Positions 1 to 9,769 are shown, counted from the first letter of the stretch. The stretch: DNA of 64,000 nt from Rodentibacter haemolyticus (GCF_015356115.1 NZ_CP063056.1:2356001-2420000); one strand, 5' to 3'. Made by a program: numbers and translations. Notes: a model not told the origin generated them from the letters alone.

Positions 1-1
1 T

Positions 2-3000
2 ATTGCAAATGAATTGGGCTCGCCTGATGAGGTGTTGGAAATTTTAAAATCCGATTTGGGCAAAGATGTGCAGGTGGAAATAGACAATCCCCACTCTTTA
101 TCTTTACCGATTGGTGAGTTTTTACAGAGAAACCTTAGCGGATATTTGCAGGCGGTTGATGAATTGAAAGCGTTTTGGTTACAACAAGTAGATAAAATCG
201 GCGAGCTTATCACCGAAGAAATTTCCAAAACCTACCCGAAAGGTTCGCCTAAAAAGTTAAATCGAAGAGTATATCAAGCCGGCAGATTAAAAAATTGGTT
301 TGCACAGATTAATAAATGGGCAAACCATACTCGGGATTATCATATTCATCAACTTTTAAAGGATTATTTTCTGCAATCCGTTTTAGCGCAAAAAGGCGAG
401 GAGGGAGCAGCTCCTTTTCAACATCCCGTTTTTGTGGAATTGGAAGATCGGGTGCAGGAACTCGTTGATCCGGCATTACTCAAAAAAATCACCCTTTATC
501 ATTATCGCCAAGGCATTTGGCAAAAACTCCTTGAATATAAACAAAATCATCAGGAAAAATCTTTTGATGATTTATTGCGTTTACTTTGTGAAGCCTTGCA
601 CAACGAGCAAGGCGATAATCTGGCGGAAATGATCCGCTTTCAATATCCTTTCGCAATGATTGATGAGTTTCAAGATACGGATGCGCAACAATATCGCATT
701 TTCTCAAAAATATATCGGGATCATCGGGTGAAAAATACCGGTTTTATTATGATAGGTGATCCTAAGCAGGCGATTTATCGTTTTCGCGGTGCGGATATTT
801 TCACTTATTTAAAAGCAGCACAGCAGGCGGATGAACGCTTTAACTTAACCAAAAACTACCGCTCGCAAAAGCAGGTTGTAGAAGGGGTAAACGCGCTATT
901 TGATTTCAATGATTTACCGTTTATTTACGATAATATTAAATTTTCTCCTGTTGGCGCACGTGAGGATCATTACCGATTTTATTTGAATGGCGAATGCGAG
1001 CCGGCTTACCGTTTTTATTTGACGGAAAATGACGGTAAAAATTTAGATAAAACCGCTTTGGCGCGCACTTGCGCCATTTCAATTCAACATTGGTTAAAAA
1101 GTGCGGTTGAAAATCAGGCGGTTTTTAAAGCTGAAAAGGACAGCAAAACGCTGCAAGCTGCGGATATTGCCGTATTGGTGCGTGATAAGAATGAAGCCGA
1201 ATTAGTCAAAAGTGAATTACAGCAGTTGGGCATCGCTTCCGTTTATCTTTCCGATCAAAACTCGGTATTTGATAGCCGCGTGGCAAAAGAACTGGTGCTT
1301 GTGTTAAAAGCCTGTCTGAATGTGGCTGAACGCCCGATTTTAAATGCGATTGCGACCGCACTTTTCGGCTTGAATGCGGCGGAAATTCACCAGATTCATC
1401 ATAATGAAACGGATTGGCAACGCAGGGCGGATAGTTTTGCTCAATATCAACAAATGTGGAAACGACAAGGCGTGTTGCCGATGTTGCATCAACTTTTGTT
1501 GGAACAAGGCATTGCGGAGCGATTATTAAGCTTACCTAAGGGAGAGCGGGATTTAACGGATTTCTTGCATTTGGCTGAAATTCTTCAACAAGCGGCAACC
1601 CTCAATGAAAGCGAAGCGGCATTGCTAAGTTGGTTTGAAAAACAAATTCAAGGCGAGGGCAGACAAGAGGCGCAAATTCGTTTGGAAAGCGAGCGTCAGC
1701 TGGTAAAAATCGTGACTATCCATAAATCCAAAGGGTTGGAATATGATTTGGTTTGGTTGCCGTTTTTAGCCGTGCCGAGCCGTGATCCAAGTAAATCGGG
1801 TAATGCGGCAAAAGAAATGAATCTTTATTATTCCAAAGAACGGGATACGATGATATGGGATATGCAAAATCGCCATTTAGATGCCCTGAACCAAGAAACT
1901 TTTGCGGAAGAATTACGCTTGCTTTATGTGGCGCTGACAAGGGCAAAATACCAAATGGCATTTGCCTTGCCTACGCAATTTGATAAAAAATGGAATCCGT
2001 TCCTTTATGTGCTGACGCAAGGCGAAATCGGTGAAAAATTGGAATTAGCGGAGAACTACCAAACGGCACCGTTGCTCGATCAATTTAAGGCAAAAATGAA
2101 GGCAGTGATGATTGAATCGGCAGAGACATTAATTAAATTGCCGCCTTTGTTTTTTGGCAGAACGGAAGAGGGGCTTGCTGCGGCTGAATTTAGCGGAGAG
2201 ATCGAGCAAGATTGGCGTATTACCAGTTTCACCGGGATTGAACAAGCGCACCGTCGGGCGCATTATTTGAGCGAAAGTGCGGTAAAAAAATCCTTGGTTT
2301 TTGATGAAGCGAAAGATTACGACATTTCTTCCGGAATATTGACCGCACTTTCGGAACAAAAAAACGCGGATATTTTAGGGCTTCCCCGTGGTACACAAGT
2401 CGGGACGGCGCTACATCGTTATTTAGAAAAAAACGATTTTAGTCTGTTAAGCAATGACGCGGCTATCACAAAGCTGTGTCAAGAATTACAACTTGATGAG
2501 GCTTTTATCAAACCGTTACAACAATGGTTTGAGCGAATTTTGCAAACGCCTTTCTCCGAAGCCGTGCCGCTGAAACTTGCCGGAGTGGCGAAAACGGATT
2601 GTATTAAAGAAATGTCATTTTATTTATCAATCCGCGATCATTTTGATGTGGAAATCTTCAATCGGGCTTTGAAGAACTATCATCGACTACCGAGTGAAAA
2701 ATTGCAATTTGAAGATATTCAAGGAATGGTACGGGGAACTATTGACTTAGTATTCCGCCATCAAGGTAAATATTATTTGTTGGATTATAAATCGAATTTC
2801 CTTGGCGAAACGCAAACGGATTATTCACCCGAAGCGCTTGAAAAGGCGATGTTACATCATCACTATGATTGGCAATATTTGCTTTATACCTTGGCATTAC
2901 ATCGTTATTTAAAAACCGTGGATCGTGATTATGATTACGAACGTCATTTTGGCGGCGTGTTTTATCTTTTCTTGCGAGGTATGAACGGCAAAGCGCAATC

Positions 3001-3061
3001 CGGCGTATTTTTTGATCGCCCAACGAAGCAACTCATTGATGAATTAGAGGAGGCGTTTTAA
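2..3061 (+). CDS. recB: RecBCD subunit RecB, 5' truncated by window edge
   Basis: Beta subunit of exodeoxyribonuclease V, the helicase-nuclease that processes double-strand breaks for RecA and degrades linear foreign DNA. The reading frame is open from the first bases, so the N-terminal part with the Walker A motif lies upstream; about 1,019 codons are visible, against roughly 1,200 for the family. UvrD-type helicase motifs follow in order: DEFQDT (near 660-680), GDPKQAIYRFRG (near 760-790), TIHKSKGLEYD (near 1715-1750) and LLYVALTRAKY (near 1920-1950). The C-terminal nuclease domain shows GTALHRYLE and the catalytic core GTIDLVF...LLDYKSN (near 2735-2800). The stop overlaps the recD start (TAATG), indicating translational coupling. 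Confidence 0.97.
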   Translation: MANELGSPDEVLEILKSDLGKDVQVEIDNPHSLSLPIGEFLQRNLSGYLQAVDELKAFWLQQVDKIGELITEEISKTYPKGSPKKLNRRVYQAGRLKNWFAQINKWANHTRDYHIHQLLKDYFLQSVLAQKGEEGAAPFQHPVFVELEDRVQELVDPALLKKITLYHYRQGIWQKLLEYKQNHQEKSFDDLLRLLCEALHNEQGDNLAEMIRFQYPFAMIDEFQDTDAQQYRIFSKIYRDHRVKNTGFIMIGDPKQAIYRFRGADIFTYLKAAQQADERFNLTKNYRSQKQVVEGVNALFDFNDLPFIYDNIKFSPVGAREDHYRFYLNGECEPAYRFYLTENDGKNLDKTALARTCAISIQHWLKSAVENQAVFKAEKDSKTLQAADIAVLVRDKNEAELVKSELQQLGIASVYLSDQNSVFDSRVAKELVLVLKACLNVAERPILNAIATALFGLNAAEIHQIHHNETDWQRRADSFAQYQQMWKRQGVLPMLHQLLLEQGIAERLLSLPKGERDLTDFLHLAEILQQAATLNESEAALLSWFEKQIQGEGRQEAQIRLESERQLVKIVTIHKSKGLEYDLVWLPFLAVPSRDPSKSGNAAKEMNLYYSKERDTMIWDMQNRHLDALNQETFAEELRLLYVALTRAKYQMAFALPTQFDKKWNPFLYVLTQGEIGEKLELAENYQTAPLLDQFKAKMKAVMIESAETLIKLPPLFFGRTEEGLAAAEFSGEIEQDWRITSFTGIEQAHRRAHYLSESAVKKSLVFDEAKDYDISSGILTALSEQKNADILGLPRGTQVGTALHRYLEKNDFSLLSNDAAITKLCQELQLDEAFIKPLQQWFERILQTPFSEAVPLKLAGVAKTDCIKEMSFYLSIRDHFDVEIFNRALKNYHRLPSEKLQFEDIQGMVRGTIDLVFRHQGKYYLLDYKSNFLGETQTDYSPEALEKAMLHHHYDWQYLLYTLALHRYLKTVDRDYDYERHFGGVFYLFLRGMNGKAQSGVFFDRPTKQLIDELEEAF

Positions 3062-5001
3062 TGCTAAACCTGTTACAAGAACTTAATGAGCAAGGCATAA
3101 TCAGTTATAGCGATTATTATTTTGCGAAATTGATTGCAGATAAACAACCGACCGATTTACCTGAGAATGTTAAAAATCTAGCGATATTACTTGCTGCACT
3201 TTGTAGCTGGCACTACGCACAAGGGAATACGTGCGTTGCGTTGGATAAACAATTGGAACGAAATTTGTTCGGCTTAGGCTATCGTTCGGCAGAAAAAAAT
3301 TATCCGGCAGCGATTCAACAAAAAATAGATTTTCTGCCTGTGGTGCAATGGCAATCCGCTTTGTGTGATCATATCGCTTTTACACAAGATCCGATTTCAC
3401 AAATCGCACCGCTCGTATTTCAATTCGGCGCATTGTATTTTTATCGAATCTGGCACGATGAATATCGCGTGGCGAATTACATAAAAAATACCTTAAAAAA
3501 TAACCGCACTTTAGCGTTTTCTGATGAAAAAATTCGGGAAAAGTTAGCGATCTATTTTCCTCAAAAAACAGATGATACCGATTGGCAAAAAGTGGCGGTT
3601 GCGATAGCGATAAAAAGCCCTTTTACCGTGATTACGGGCGGTCCCGGCACAGGGAAAACCACAACCGTGACCCGTTTATTGTTAGTGTTGCAAGAATTGT
3701 ACGCACACCGATTGCATATCAAACTGGTTGCACCGACAGGGAAAGCCGCTTCACGTTTGGAAGAATCCATTCAAGAGGCTTTGGGATTTCTACAACAGTC
3801 AATGGAACTGCCCGTTGCCTTGATTCAATCTGTTCCGCAAAAAGCCGCAACCCTACATAGTTTGCTTGGCGTGAATGCTTTCAACGATAACGCCCGTCAT
3901 AACGTACATAATCCTTTGGCGTTGGATGTGCTTGTGGTGGACGAAACATCAATGATCGATTTACCGTTAATGGCGAAGTTAATTAACGCCTTAAAACCTG
4001 AAACCCGCTTGATTTTATTAGGTGATCAGGCTCAACTTGCTTCTGTGGAAGCCGGGGCTGTGCTTGGCGAGTTGGCGCAATGGCGGGATTTGCCTTATAG
4101 TGATGAAACGGCGGATTATTTACGTAGAACCACAGGTTATGAGGTAGCAAGCACGCCAACCTCTAACCCAATGCGTGATTTCCTATGCCATCTCACTTTT
4201 AGTCGCCGTTTTGATAAAAATTCCGCTATCGGTCGGCTTGCGGAACAAATTCAGAGAGGCAGTGCGGAAAAAAGCCTTGCATTGTTTGTCGAATGCCCGC
4301 AAGAATTACAATTTAATGCTTTTGATTCTGCTCAGAATGAAGCCGCTTTCGTACGGCAAGTGGTGGAAAGTGCGGTCGAAAATTATCGCCTTTATTTAAC
4401 GGAACTTCGAATGTTACAAAGACGGGGTGTCGATTTTGCTGCACTGAATGAACAAGGTAAAAGCTATGCGGAAAGTATTCAAACGTGCTTTAATTCAAGC
4501 GGATTTTTAACCGCACTTCGCACTTCCGCATTAGGTGTCGAAAACCTGAATAAAGAAATTGCCTTGGCGTTACGCCGAGAAAATTTGCTTTGGTTTCGCC
4601 ACGAGCAGGATTGGTATATCGGTAAACCGATTATGATTACGGAAAATGATCACAATGTACGCCTTTATAACGGCGACATCGGTTTGTGTCTGGAAAAGGG
4701 TAAGGTATGGTTTGGTAATCGGGAAGTGCTTACCAGCCGCATTCCGGCACATGAACCGGCATTTATGATGACGATTCATAAATCACAAGGATCGGAGTTT
4801 GATCACACCTTTATGGTGCTTCCGACGGAACTTAATCCCGTACTTTCGCGTGAATTGGTATTTACCGGGGTAACTCGTGCCAAAGAAACATTAACGGTAT
4901 TTGCTGAGGAAAAAATCTGGAAAACGGCGGTTCGTCAAGGAATGAAGCGGCAGAGTAGGCTAGGGAAATTATTAGAGAATGTAATACAAACAGGAGACTA
5001 G
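3061..5001 (+). CDS. recD: RecBCD subunit RecD
   Basis: Alpha subunit of exodeoxyribonuclease V, a 5'-3' superfamily 1B helicase motor in the RecBCD complex. The 646-residue protein has Walker A GGPGTGKTTT (about residues 193-202), Walker B VVDETSMID (about 296-304), the motif GDQAQLASVE, and the C-terminal SF1 motifs TIHKSQGSEF and VFTGVTRAKE. The start overlaps the recB stop by one base. grxB follows after one base, so recB-recD-grxB looks like one transcription unit. recC is not in the window. Confidence 0.97.
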   Translation: MLNLLQELNEQGIISYSDYYFAKLIADKQPTDLPENVKNLAILLAALCSWHYAQGNTCVALDKQLERNLFGLGYRSAEKNYPAAIQQKIDFLPVVQWQSALCDHIAFTQDPISQIAPLVFQFGALYFYRIWHDEYRVANYIKNTLKNNRTLAFSDEKIREKLAIYFPQKTDDTDWQKVAVAIAIKSPFTVITGGPGTGKTTTVTRLLLVLQELYAHRLHIKLVAPTGKAASRLEESIQEALGFLQQSMELPVALIQSVPQKAATLHSLLGVNAFNDNARHNVHNPLALDVLVVDETSMIDLPLMAKLINALKPETRLILLGDQAQLASVEAGAVLGELAQWRDLPYSDETADYLRRTTGYEVASTPTSNPMRDFLCHLTFSRRFDKNSAIGRLAEQIQRGSAEKSLALFVECPQELQFNAFDSAQNEAAFVRQVVESAVENYRLYLTELRMLQRRGVDFAALNEQGKSYAESIQTCFNSSGFLTALRTSALGVENLNKEIALALRRENLLWFRHEQDWYIGKPIMITENDHNVRLYNGDIGLCLEKGKVWFGNREVLTSRIPAHEPAFMMTIHKSQGSEFDHTFMVLPTELNPVLSRELVFTGVTRAKETLTVFAEEKIWKTAVRQGMKRQSRLGKLLENVIQTGD

Positions 5002-5002
5002 T

Positions 5003-5650
5003 ATGAAATTATATGTTTATGATCACTGCCCGTTTTGTGTACGGGCAAGAATGGTTTTCGGCTTAAAAAACCTGCCTTTTGAATTGGTTGCGTTGGCAAA
5101 TGATGATGAAGCGACACCAATCGGTTTAGTCGGTAAAAAAGTTGTACCGATATTGATCAAAGAAGACGGCACGGCTATGCCGGAAAGTTTAGATATTGTT
5201 CGTTATGTGGACGCGCATTTTGGCGAAAAATTACTCTCCGAACAGGTTCGTCCTGACGTTGAGGATTGGGTTAAATCGGTAGGAAGTTACTACAATCATT
5301 TATTAATCCCACGCTTTGTGAAAATGGGGTTGGCTGAATTTGAAACACAAAGTGCGGTTGATTATTTCGTTAAAAAGAAAACGGAATCTATCGGTGATTT
5401 TCAACAAAATTTAGATGACACGGCAACTTATCTTGTTCGTTTGCAGCAAGATCTTGAAGCGCTTGTTCCGCTGATTAAGTCGGCTTCAGCTTTGAATAAC
5501 GGACTTTCTTTAGAGGATATTATCGTTTTCCCAATGCTACGTAATTTAACCTGTGTGCGTGATCTGAAATTTCCGCCGAAGATATTGGCTTATCTTGAAA
5601 AAATGTCTGCACAAAGTGGCGTGGCATTGTATTTTAATAAAGCTATTTAA
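5003..5650 (+). CDS. grxB: Glutaredoxin 2 (GrxB)
   Basis: Glutathione-dependent disulfide oxidoreductase of the atypical GST-like GrxB type. The 215-residue length is the usual size. The N-terminal thioredoxin fold carries the redox motif CPFC (residues 9-12), followed by the glutathione-binding segment VPILIKEDG and ES. The C-terminal half is the alpha-helical GST-like domain. The ATG lies one base after the recD stop and has GGAG upstream, so it is probably co-transcribed with recBD. A strong terminator follows. Confidence 0.95.
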   Translation: MKLYVYDHCPFCVRARMVFGLKNLPFELVALANDDEATPIGLVGKKVVPILIKEDGTAMPESLDIVRYVDAHFGEKLLSEQVRPDVEDWVKSVGSYYNHLLIPRFVKMGLAEFETQSAVDYFVKKKTESIGDFQQNLDDTATYLVRLQQDLEALVPLIKSASALNNGLSLEDIIVFPMLRNLTCVRDLKFPPKILAYLEKMSAQSGVALYFNKAI

Positions 5651-5653
5651 AAC

Positions 5654-5681
5654 AAAAAACCTGCCGATTGACAGGTTTTTT
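5654..5681. terminator. Bidirectional terminator between grxB and dps
   Basis: AAAAACCTG and CAGGTTTTTT form a stem around CCGATTGA, with A-runs and T-runs on both sides, so it can serve both convergent genes grxB (+) and dps (-). Confidence 0.85.
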
Positions 5682-5695
5682 GGGGGGATTCCAAA

Positions 5696-6178
5696 TTAAG
5701 CGTGGCAAGTTTGGCAAGCCGCTTGGAACATCCATACAAGTTTTTCTTGTTCTTTGATGTAGTCGCTCATTTGAGAAGCAGTGCCTTCATCATTCGCTTC
5801 ACCGGCAATTTCAAGAATTTCACGTTGTTGCTCAAGTAATACTTTTAAGCCTGATAATGTGCCTGATAAGCAGTCTTGTGCGTTGCTTACCGCAATGTCT
5901 TCTTTAATACGGGATACTTTTAAGTATTGGCTATAGCCATTGTTTGGAGTGTAACCTAAAGTGAGGATACGTTCTGCAACTTCATCCACTTTGGTGACTA
6001 AATCATTGTAGATTTCTTCAAATTTTGCGTGTAATTCAAAGAAATTTACCCCTTTAATATTCCAGTGATAACCACGTACATTGGTGTAGAAAACTTGATA
6101 GGTTGCAAGTAGGTCGTTTAATTTGCTTGCTAATTCTGCAGATTGTTCTTTATCTAGTCCGATAGATGTTTTTGACAT
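5696..6178 (-). CDS. dps: Dps-family DNA-binding ferritin-like protein
   Basis: Starvation and oxidative-stress mini-ferritin that oxidises Fe(II) with peroxide and protects DNA. The 160-residue protein has the Dps ferroxidase signature spread over GYHWN, FFELHAKFEEIY and DEVAERIL, the expected His/Asp/Glu iron ligands. The start was placed at ATG 6178 (MSKTSIGLDK) because AGAGGAAAA lies just upstream; an in-frame upstream ATG at 6229 has no such signal and would add 17 untypical residues. Transcribed alone; a TATAAT on the minus strand at 6241-6246 is a possible -10 element. Confidence 0.93.
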   Translation of the reverse strand: MSKTSIGLDKEQSAELASKLNDLLATYQVFYTNVRGYHWNIKGVNFFELHAKFEEIYNDLVTKVDEVAERILTLGYTPNNGYSQYLKVSRIKEDIAVSNAQDCLSGTLSGLKVLLEQQREILEIAGEANDEGTASQMSDYIKEQEKLVWMFQAACQTCHA

Positions 6179-6453
6179 AGTATTTTCCTCTTGTATTGTA
6201 AATTCATTTTTCTCTAAGCAGCTCTGCATTAGATGGGCTTATTATACACAGAAAATATAGGGAATAAAGTGACTTTACCAGATAAGATTAATAGATAATA
6301 TGTATTGAATTTATTTTTATGAGAGTATTTGACAATTAATTTCCCTTTACACCCTGATCTTTTCATTGATTTTGTAAATCATCATCTTGTCGGTGCTGTT
6401 TTGGGCTACAATAAGTGCGGTTAAATTTTAAAGTGTTTTTTCAAGGAGGTGCT

Positions 6454-7332
6454 ATGCTAGAGTTAATTAAACAGGCATTACCACAGGATGTTGCATTAAA
6501 CCAAGCTATCACAGAAAAACTTAAACAGGGACAATATGCCGGTTTCTTGAATCACCGACAGGTGGCGGAACTTTGCCAAGATTTTGAAATCACACCATTA
6601 AAATTAGCACTGCATTTGTTACCGATTGCCGCTTGTTACAGCCATACGGCGGTGTCTCATTTTAATGTAGGCGCAATTGCTATTGGGGAGTCGGGGGATT
6701 TTTATTTCGGTGCAAATCAAGAGTTTGCCGATACGGCTATTCAACAAACCATTCATGCTGAGCAAAGTGCGATTAGCCATGCTTGGCTACGGGGCGAAAA
6801 GTGCGTAACGGATGTGGTGGTAAATTACACGCCTTGTGGGCATTGCCGCCAATTTATGAATGAACTGCATAGGGCAGAATATTTAAAAATTCATCTTCCG
6901 CATAGTATGAATAACCCTTTACACAATTATTTACCGGATTCTTTTGGGCCGAAGGATTTAGGCATTGCCGTGCATTTGTTGGCGAAAGAATCTCACTCTT
7001 TGAATACCACTGATACGGACGAATTGATAACTCAAGCCATTTTAGCGGCAAATCAGGCGCATTGCCCTTATTCTGAAAGCCCGCACGGTGTGGCGATTCA
7101 ATTTCTCGATGGTGAAATTATAACCGGGCGATATGCCGAAAATGCGGCGTTTAACCCAAGTTTGCCAGCCTTGCAAACGGCGTTGAATTTTGTTTATTTG
7201 AACAACAAAAAAACGGTGGATATTCAGCGTATAGTGATGGCGGAACGACCAACGAAATTAAGTCATAAAGCAATGGCGAAACAGCTTTTATGTGCGTTGA
7301 ACTTGCCGGCATTAGAATATGTAAAAGTGTAA
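6454..7332 (+). CDS. cdd: Cytidine deaminase
   Basis: Deaminates cytidine and deoxycytidine to uridine and deoxyuridine in pyrimidine salvage. The 292-residue size matches the long, dimeric enterobacterial-type enzyme (E. coli about 294). The catalytic zinc site is visible as HAEQ (proton-shuttle Glu) and PCGHCRQF (zinc cysteines), followed by the degenerate second deaminase domain. Start 6454 was chosen for the strong AAGGAGGT at 6443-6450; an earlier in-frame start at 6415 would begin inside an uptake signal sequence. Confidence 0.95.
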   Translation: MLELIKQALPQDVALNQAITEKLKQGQYAGFLNHRQVAELCQDFEITPLKLALHLLPIAACYSHTAVSHFNVGAIAIGESGDFYFGANQEFADTAIQQTIHAEQSAISHAWLRGEKCVTDVVVNYTPCGHCRQFMNELHRAEYLKIHLPHSMNNPLHNYLPDSFGPKDLGIAVHLLAKESHSLNTTDTDELITQAILAANQAHCPYSESPHGVAIQFLDGEIITGRYAENAAFNPSLPALQTALNFVYLNNKKTVDIQRIVMAERPTKLSHKAMAKQLLCALNLPALEYVKV

Positions 7333-7339
7333 ATAATGA

Positions 7340-7364
7340 GGGAAGAGTAATCTTCCCGTCTTTA
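7340..7364 (+). terminator. Terminator after cdd
   Basis: GGGAAGA and TCTTCCC pair around GTAA and are followed by GTCTTTATT. Its 3' edge overlaps the end of the convergent ureD gene. Confidence 0.7.
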
Positions 7365-8183
7365 TTCGCTTGTTGCTTGAAAGTGTTCTGCAAGGGTTTG
7401 AAAGAGTGCTTGGATCTGTTCGGCACGATAACCCAGCACACGCACCATTATCCCCGATTCATTTAAGAGTGACGCACCAACCAACATATTTTTTTCTTCG
7501 GAAATCAGGGCGTGAATATCTTGTAAAATTCCCTTCAATTCGACTGCACTTTTACTCAAGTTTAGATAAGTTAATGCGCCTTGATGTGAATAGTCTTCCA
7601 TTTGGCTTAGGGCGGTCAGATTCATTTGAGCGGGTAGCCATTGGATACAATCGGACACCAGCGGGCGTTTTCCCCCCTCCTTTTGTAAGGCATAAATTTT
7701 TAAATGTGAAGAGAATTGACGGAATGCAAAACGTTCTTCGTTTAACACCCGCCCGATAGCAATAATTTCACCGTAAATCAGCTCGCTATTCTCTCGCATT
7801 TCTATTGTGGTTTTTTGTTTGAATGCCGAATCTTTATGTAGAACTAAAGGGTGAGGCAAATAAAACAAACGGCTTTGTTCGGCAAGCTGAATGCGGGTGA
7901 TTTGCTCGGCACTATCACCTTCATTCATTGCTTGTACACGGGTAAAGGCTTGCGTATTAAGCGAAAGTGTGGTCGATTTTGCCAAAGAAATTTGAATATC
8001 CAACAGATCGCCCGCTAACACACCGGGAGAGGAGGACATCTGCATCGCATTTAATCCGTTCAACCAAGGGGAGGAATAATTCGGCAAAGTCATCACTTTA
8101 AAGGGTGGCGTTGCAAAGTATTCCGCAAGTTGGGTTGTGCCATTGGAAGAAAGTTTTGTGGAAAGTTTGAGTTTGCTGTTCAT
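7362..8183 (-). CDS. ureD: Urease accessory protein UreD (UreH)
   Basis: Scaffold chaperone that binds apo-urease first and recruits UreF and UreG for nickel insertion. The 273-residue protein has the usual UreD size and the family hallmarks near the start: the PFKVMTLP segment, then GVLAGDLLDIQISLAKST (residues about 55-72). It is the last gene of the urease operon; its ATG overlaps the ureG stop by one base (TAATG). Called UreH in Haemophilus annotations. Confidence 0.93.
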   Translation of the reverse strand: MNSKLKLSTKLSSNGTTQLAEYFATPPFKVMTLPNYSSPWLNGLNAMQMSSSPGVLAGDLLDIQISLAKSTTLSLNTQAFTRVQAMNEGDSAEQITRIQLAEQSRLFYLPHPLVLHKDSAFKQKTTIEMRENSELIYGEIIAIGRVLNEERFAFRQFSSHLKIYALQKEGGKRPLVSDCIQWLPAQMNLTALSQMEDYSHQGALTYLNLSKSAVELKGILQDIHALISEEKNMLVGASLLNESGIMVRVLGYRAEQIQALFQTLAEHFQATSE

Positions 8184-8818
8184 TAGCGCACCAAACTTGT
8201 TGGATCATCAATATTTTTCAACAAAGCGTATTTTTCAATCCAGCCGATAACACCGTCTAAATTTTCGTTTTTCATCAAATTGGTAAAAATAAACGGCTGA
8301 CCGTTACGCATACGGCGTGCGTCTCGCTCCATTACGCTTAAATCCGCGCCAACAAATGGTGCAAGATCGGTCTTGTTGATCACAAGCAAATCTGAACGGG
8401 TAATGCCCGGCCCGCCTTTACGTGGAATTTTCTCACCTTGTGCTACATCAATCACGAAAATAGTGACATCCGCCAAATCAGGGCTGAACGTTGCTGATAA
8501 GTTATCCCCACCGGATTCGATAAACACGATTTCCACATCAGGGAAACGTGCAACCATTTCATCCACCGCTTCTAAATTCATCGAAGCATCTTCCCGAATT
8601 GCCGTGTGCGGACAACCGCCCGTTTCAACGCCCATAATTCGTTCAGGGGGAAGTAAACTGTTCTGGGTTAAAAATTCCGCATCTTCTTGGGTGTAAATGT
8701 CATTGGTGATAACCGCCACACTATAACGGCTCGCTATTTCTCGGGTTAAACGCTCGATTAAAGCGGTTTTCCCTGCTCCCACAGGGCCAGCCACCCCGAT
8801 TTTGATGTAGTTACGCAT
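8183..8818 (-). CDS. ureG: Urease accessory GTPase UreG
   Basis: SIMIBI-class GTPase that drives nickel delivery into urease. P-loop GPVGAGKT at residues 11-18, the metal-binding CPH motif (ETGGCPHTAIRED), ESGGDN and the NKTDLA guanine-specificity motif are all present in 211 residues. Its Shine-Dalgarno AAGGAA lies within the last codons of the transposase remnant just upstream, so that relic now supplies the ribosome-binding site. Stop and start overlap with ureD. Confidence 0.96.
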   Translation of the reverse strand: MRNYIKIGVAGPVGAGKTALIERLTREIASRYSVAVITNDIYTQEDAEFLTQNSLLPPERIMGVETGGCPHTAIREDASMNLEAVDEMVARFPDVEIVFIESGGDNLSATFSPDLADVTIFVIDVAQGEKIPRKGGPGITRSDLLVINKTDLAPFVGADLSVMERDARRMRNGQPFIFTNLMKNENLDGVIGWIEKYALLKNIDDPTSLVR

Positions 8819-8821
8819 TGT

Positions 8822-9039
8822 TTATTCCTTGATTATAAAAAGTTTATCGAATTCCCAATTATAGGGACTATTTATGATATAACTTGCTATTTCATCATAA
8901 GATTTATCATTACGAATGATATGTTCATAATAATTTTTTTGCCAAATGTGTTCGCCTAAATAGGGTTTTAATTGTTTAGTAACCACCGCTTTATATCCCC
9001 GAATAATTGAATCTACTATATTCGATGGAGAATTCCGCT
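8822..9039 (-). pseudogene. Remnant of a REP-associated tyrosine transposase (RAYT, IS200-like)
   Basis: The minus strand reads about 70 codons ending in TAA at 8822. They match the C-terminal part typical of RAYT/TnpA(REP) proteins: DSIIRGYKAVVTKQ, then HIWQKNYYEHIIRND, then IASYIINSPYNWE. The N-terminal HUH catalytic half is missing and there is no start, so this is a decayed fragment. It lies between ureF and ureG and interrupts an otherwise tight operon, next to a GTAG-headed palindrome. Identification is by motif memory; a BLASTP or Pfam Y1_Tnp search would settle it. Confidence 0.8.
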
Positions 9040-9064
9040 GTAGGGGCGTATTACATACGCCCTA
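9040..9064. repeat. REP-like palindrome beside the RAYT remnant
   Basis: A GTAG head followed by a perfect GGGCGTA / TACGCCC palindrome around TTACA. RAYT transposases recognise such GTAG/GGAG-headed palindromes. Located between ureF and the RAYT remnant. Confidence 0.7.
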
Positions 9065-9073
9065 ATAATATAA

Positions 9074-9769
9074 CTAAGACATATACAACCGACTATAAAG
9101 GGTTTCGTGTTGCATTGAACGAACATCGTTTGCCAATGTTGCCGCACCTAACCATTCCGGATCAGGATTAAGGCTATTTTCGACCGCACTTGCAATCGAC
9201 TCTCGTAAGGCAAAAAGAATATCCTGTCCGTCCATTTGGCTTAACGGCACGAGTTTCACACCGTTGGTGACTACGCCAACCGCCGCATTATAGTAAAACG
9301 CATAAAGGGTTTCCGATTTGTCGAGTTTCATTGCCTGTGCCACCATGGCAAAGACGATGGGAAAGAAACCTTTTGCTTGATTTTGGTGGATAGCCAGCTG
9401 AAATTCCGCCAGTAGCGGATTGTTTTCATAACGAATAAAAATCTTGAGCAAACGTACACCCAATTTATAACTGCCTTCACGGCTTTCGCGAGCGATTTTC
9501 GTTGCGGCAAGTTCTTGATCTAATTCCAACAGACGGGCTAAATCTTGGTTTGCCATTGCATCAAAGGCAAGCGATAAATAAGCCCCGTCATTATAAATCC
9601 AGTTCTGCAACAGTTGCGTTTGGACATACTCCTCAAGGCTGACTTTACGGCTTACCACACCTTGTTGAACGAAAGTCTCCAACCCGTTGGAATGGTTAAA
9701 CCCCCCTATCGGCAAGGTTGGATCGACTAAATGAAGCAAAGCCCCAAGTCTGGTTAATGCTTGTGCCAC
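9074..9769 (-). CDS. ureF: Urease accessory protein UreF
   Basis: All-alpha chaperone that bridges UreD and UreG and gates GTP hydrolysis during nickel insertion. The 231-residue protein opens with the family-typical LLHLVDPTLPIGGFNHSNGL and carries the conserved YNAAVGVVTNGVKLVPLSQ region near residue 160. The start overlaps the 3' end of ureE by 16 bases, so the two are translationally coupled. After ureF the operon is interrupted by about 250 bp of repeat and transposase remnant before ureG. Confidence 0.94.
   Translation of the reverse strand: MAQALTRLGALLHLVDPTLPIGGFNHSNGLETFVQQGVVSRKVSLEEYVQTQLLQNWIYNDGAYLSLAFDAMANQDLARLLELDQELAATKIARESREGSYKLGVRLLKIFIRYENNPLLAEFQLAIHQNQAKGFFPIVFAMVAQAMKLDKSETLYAFYYNAAVGVVTNGVKLVPLSQMDGQDILFALRESIASAVENSLNPDPEWLGAATLANDVRSMQHETLYSRLYMS

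Noticed and set aside
7370..7759. 129-codon plus-strand frame after cdd
   Set aside because: Antisense to ureD, overlaps a terminator and has no similarity to a known family.
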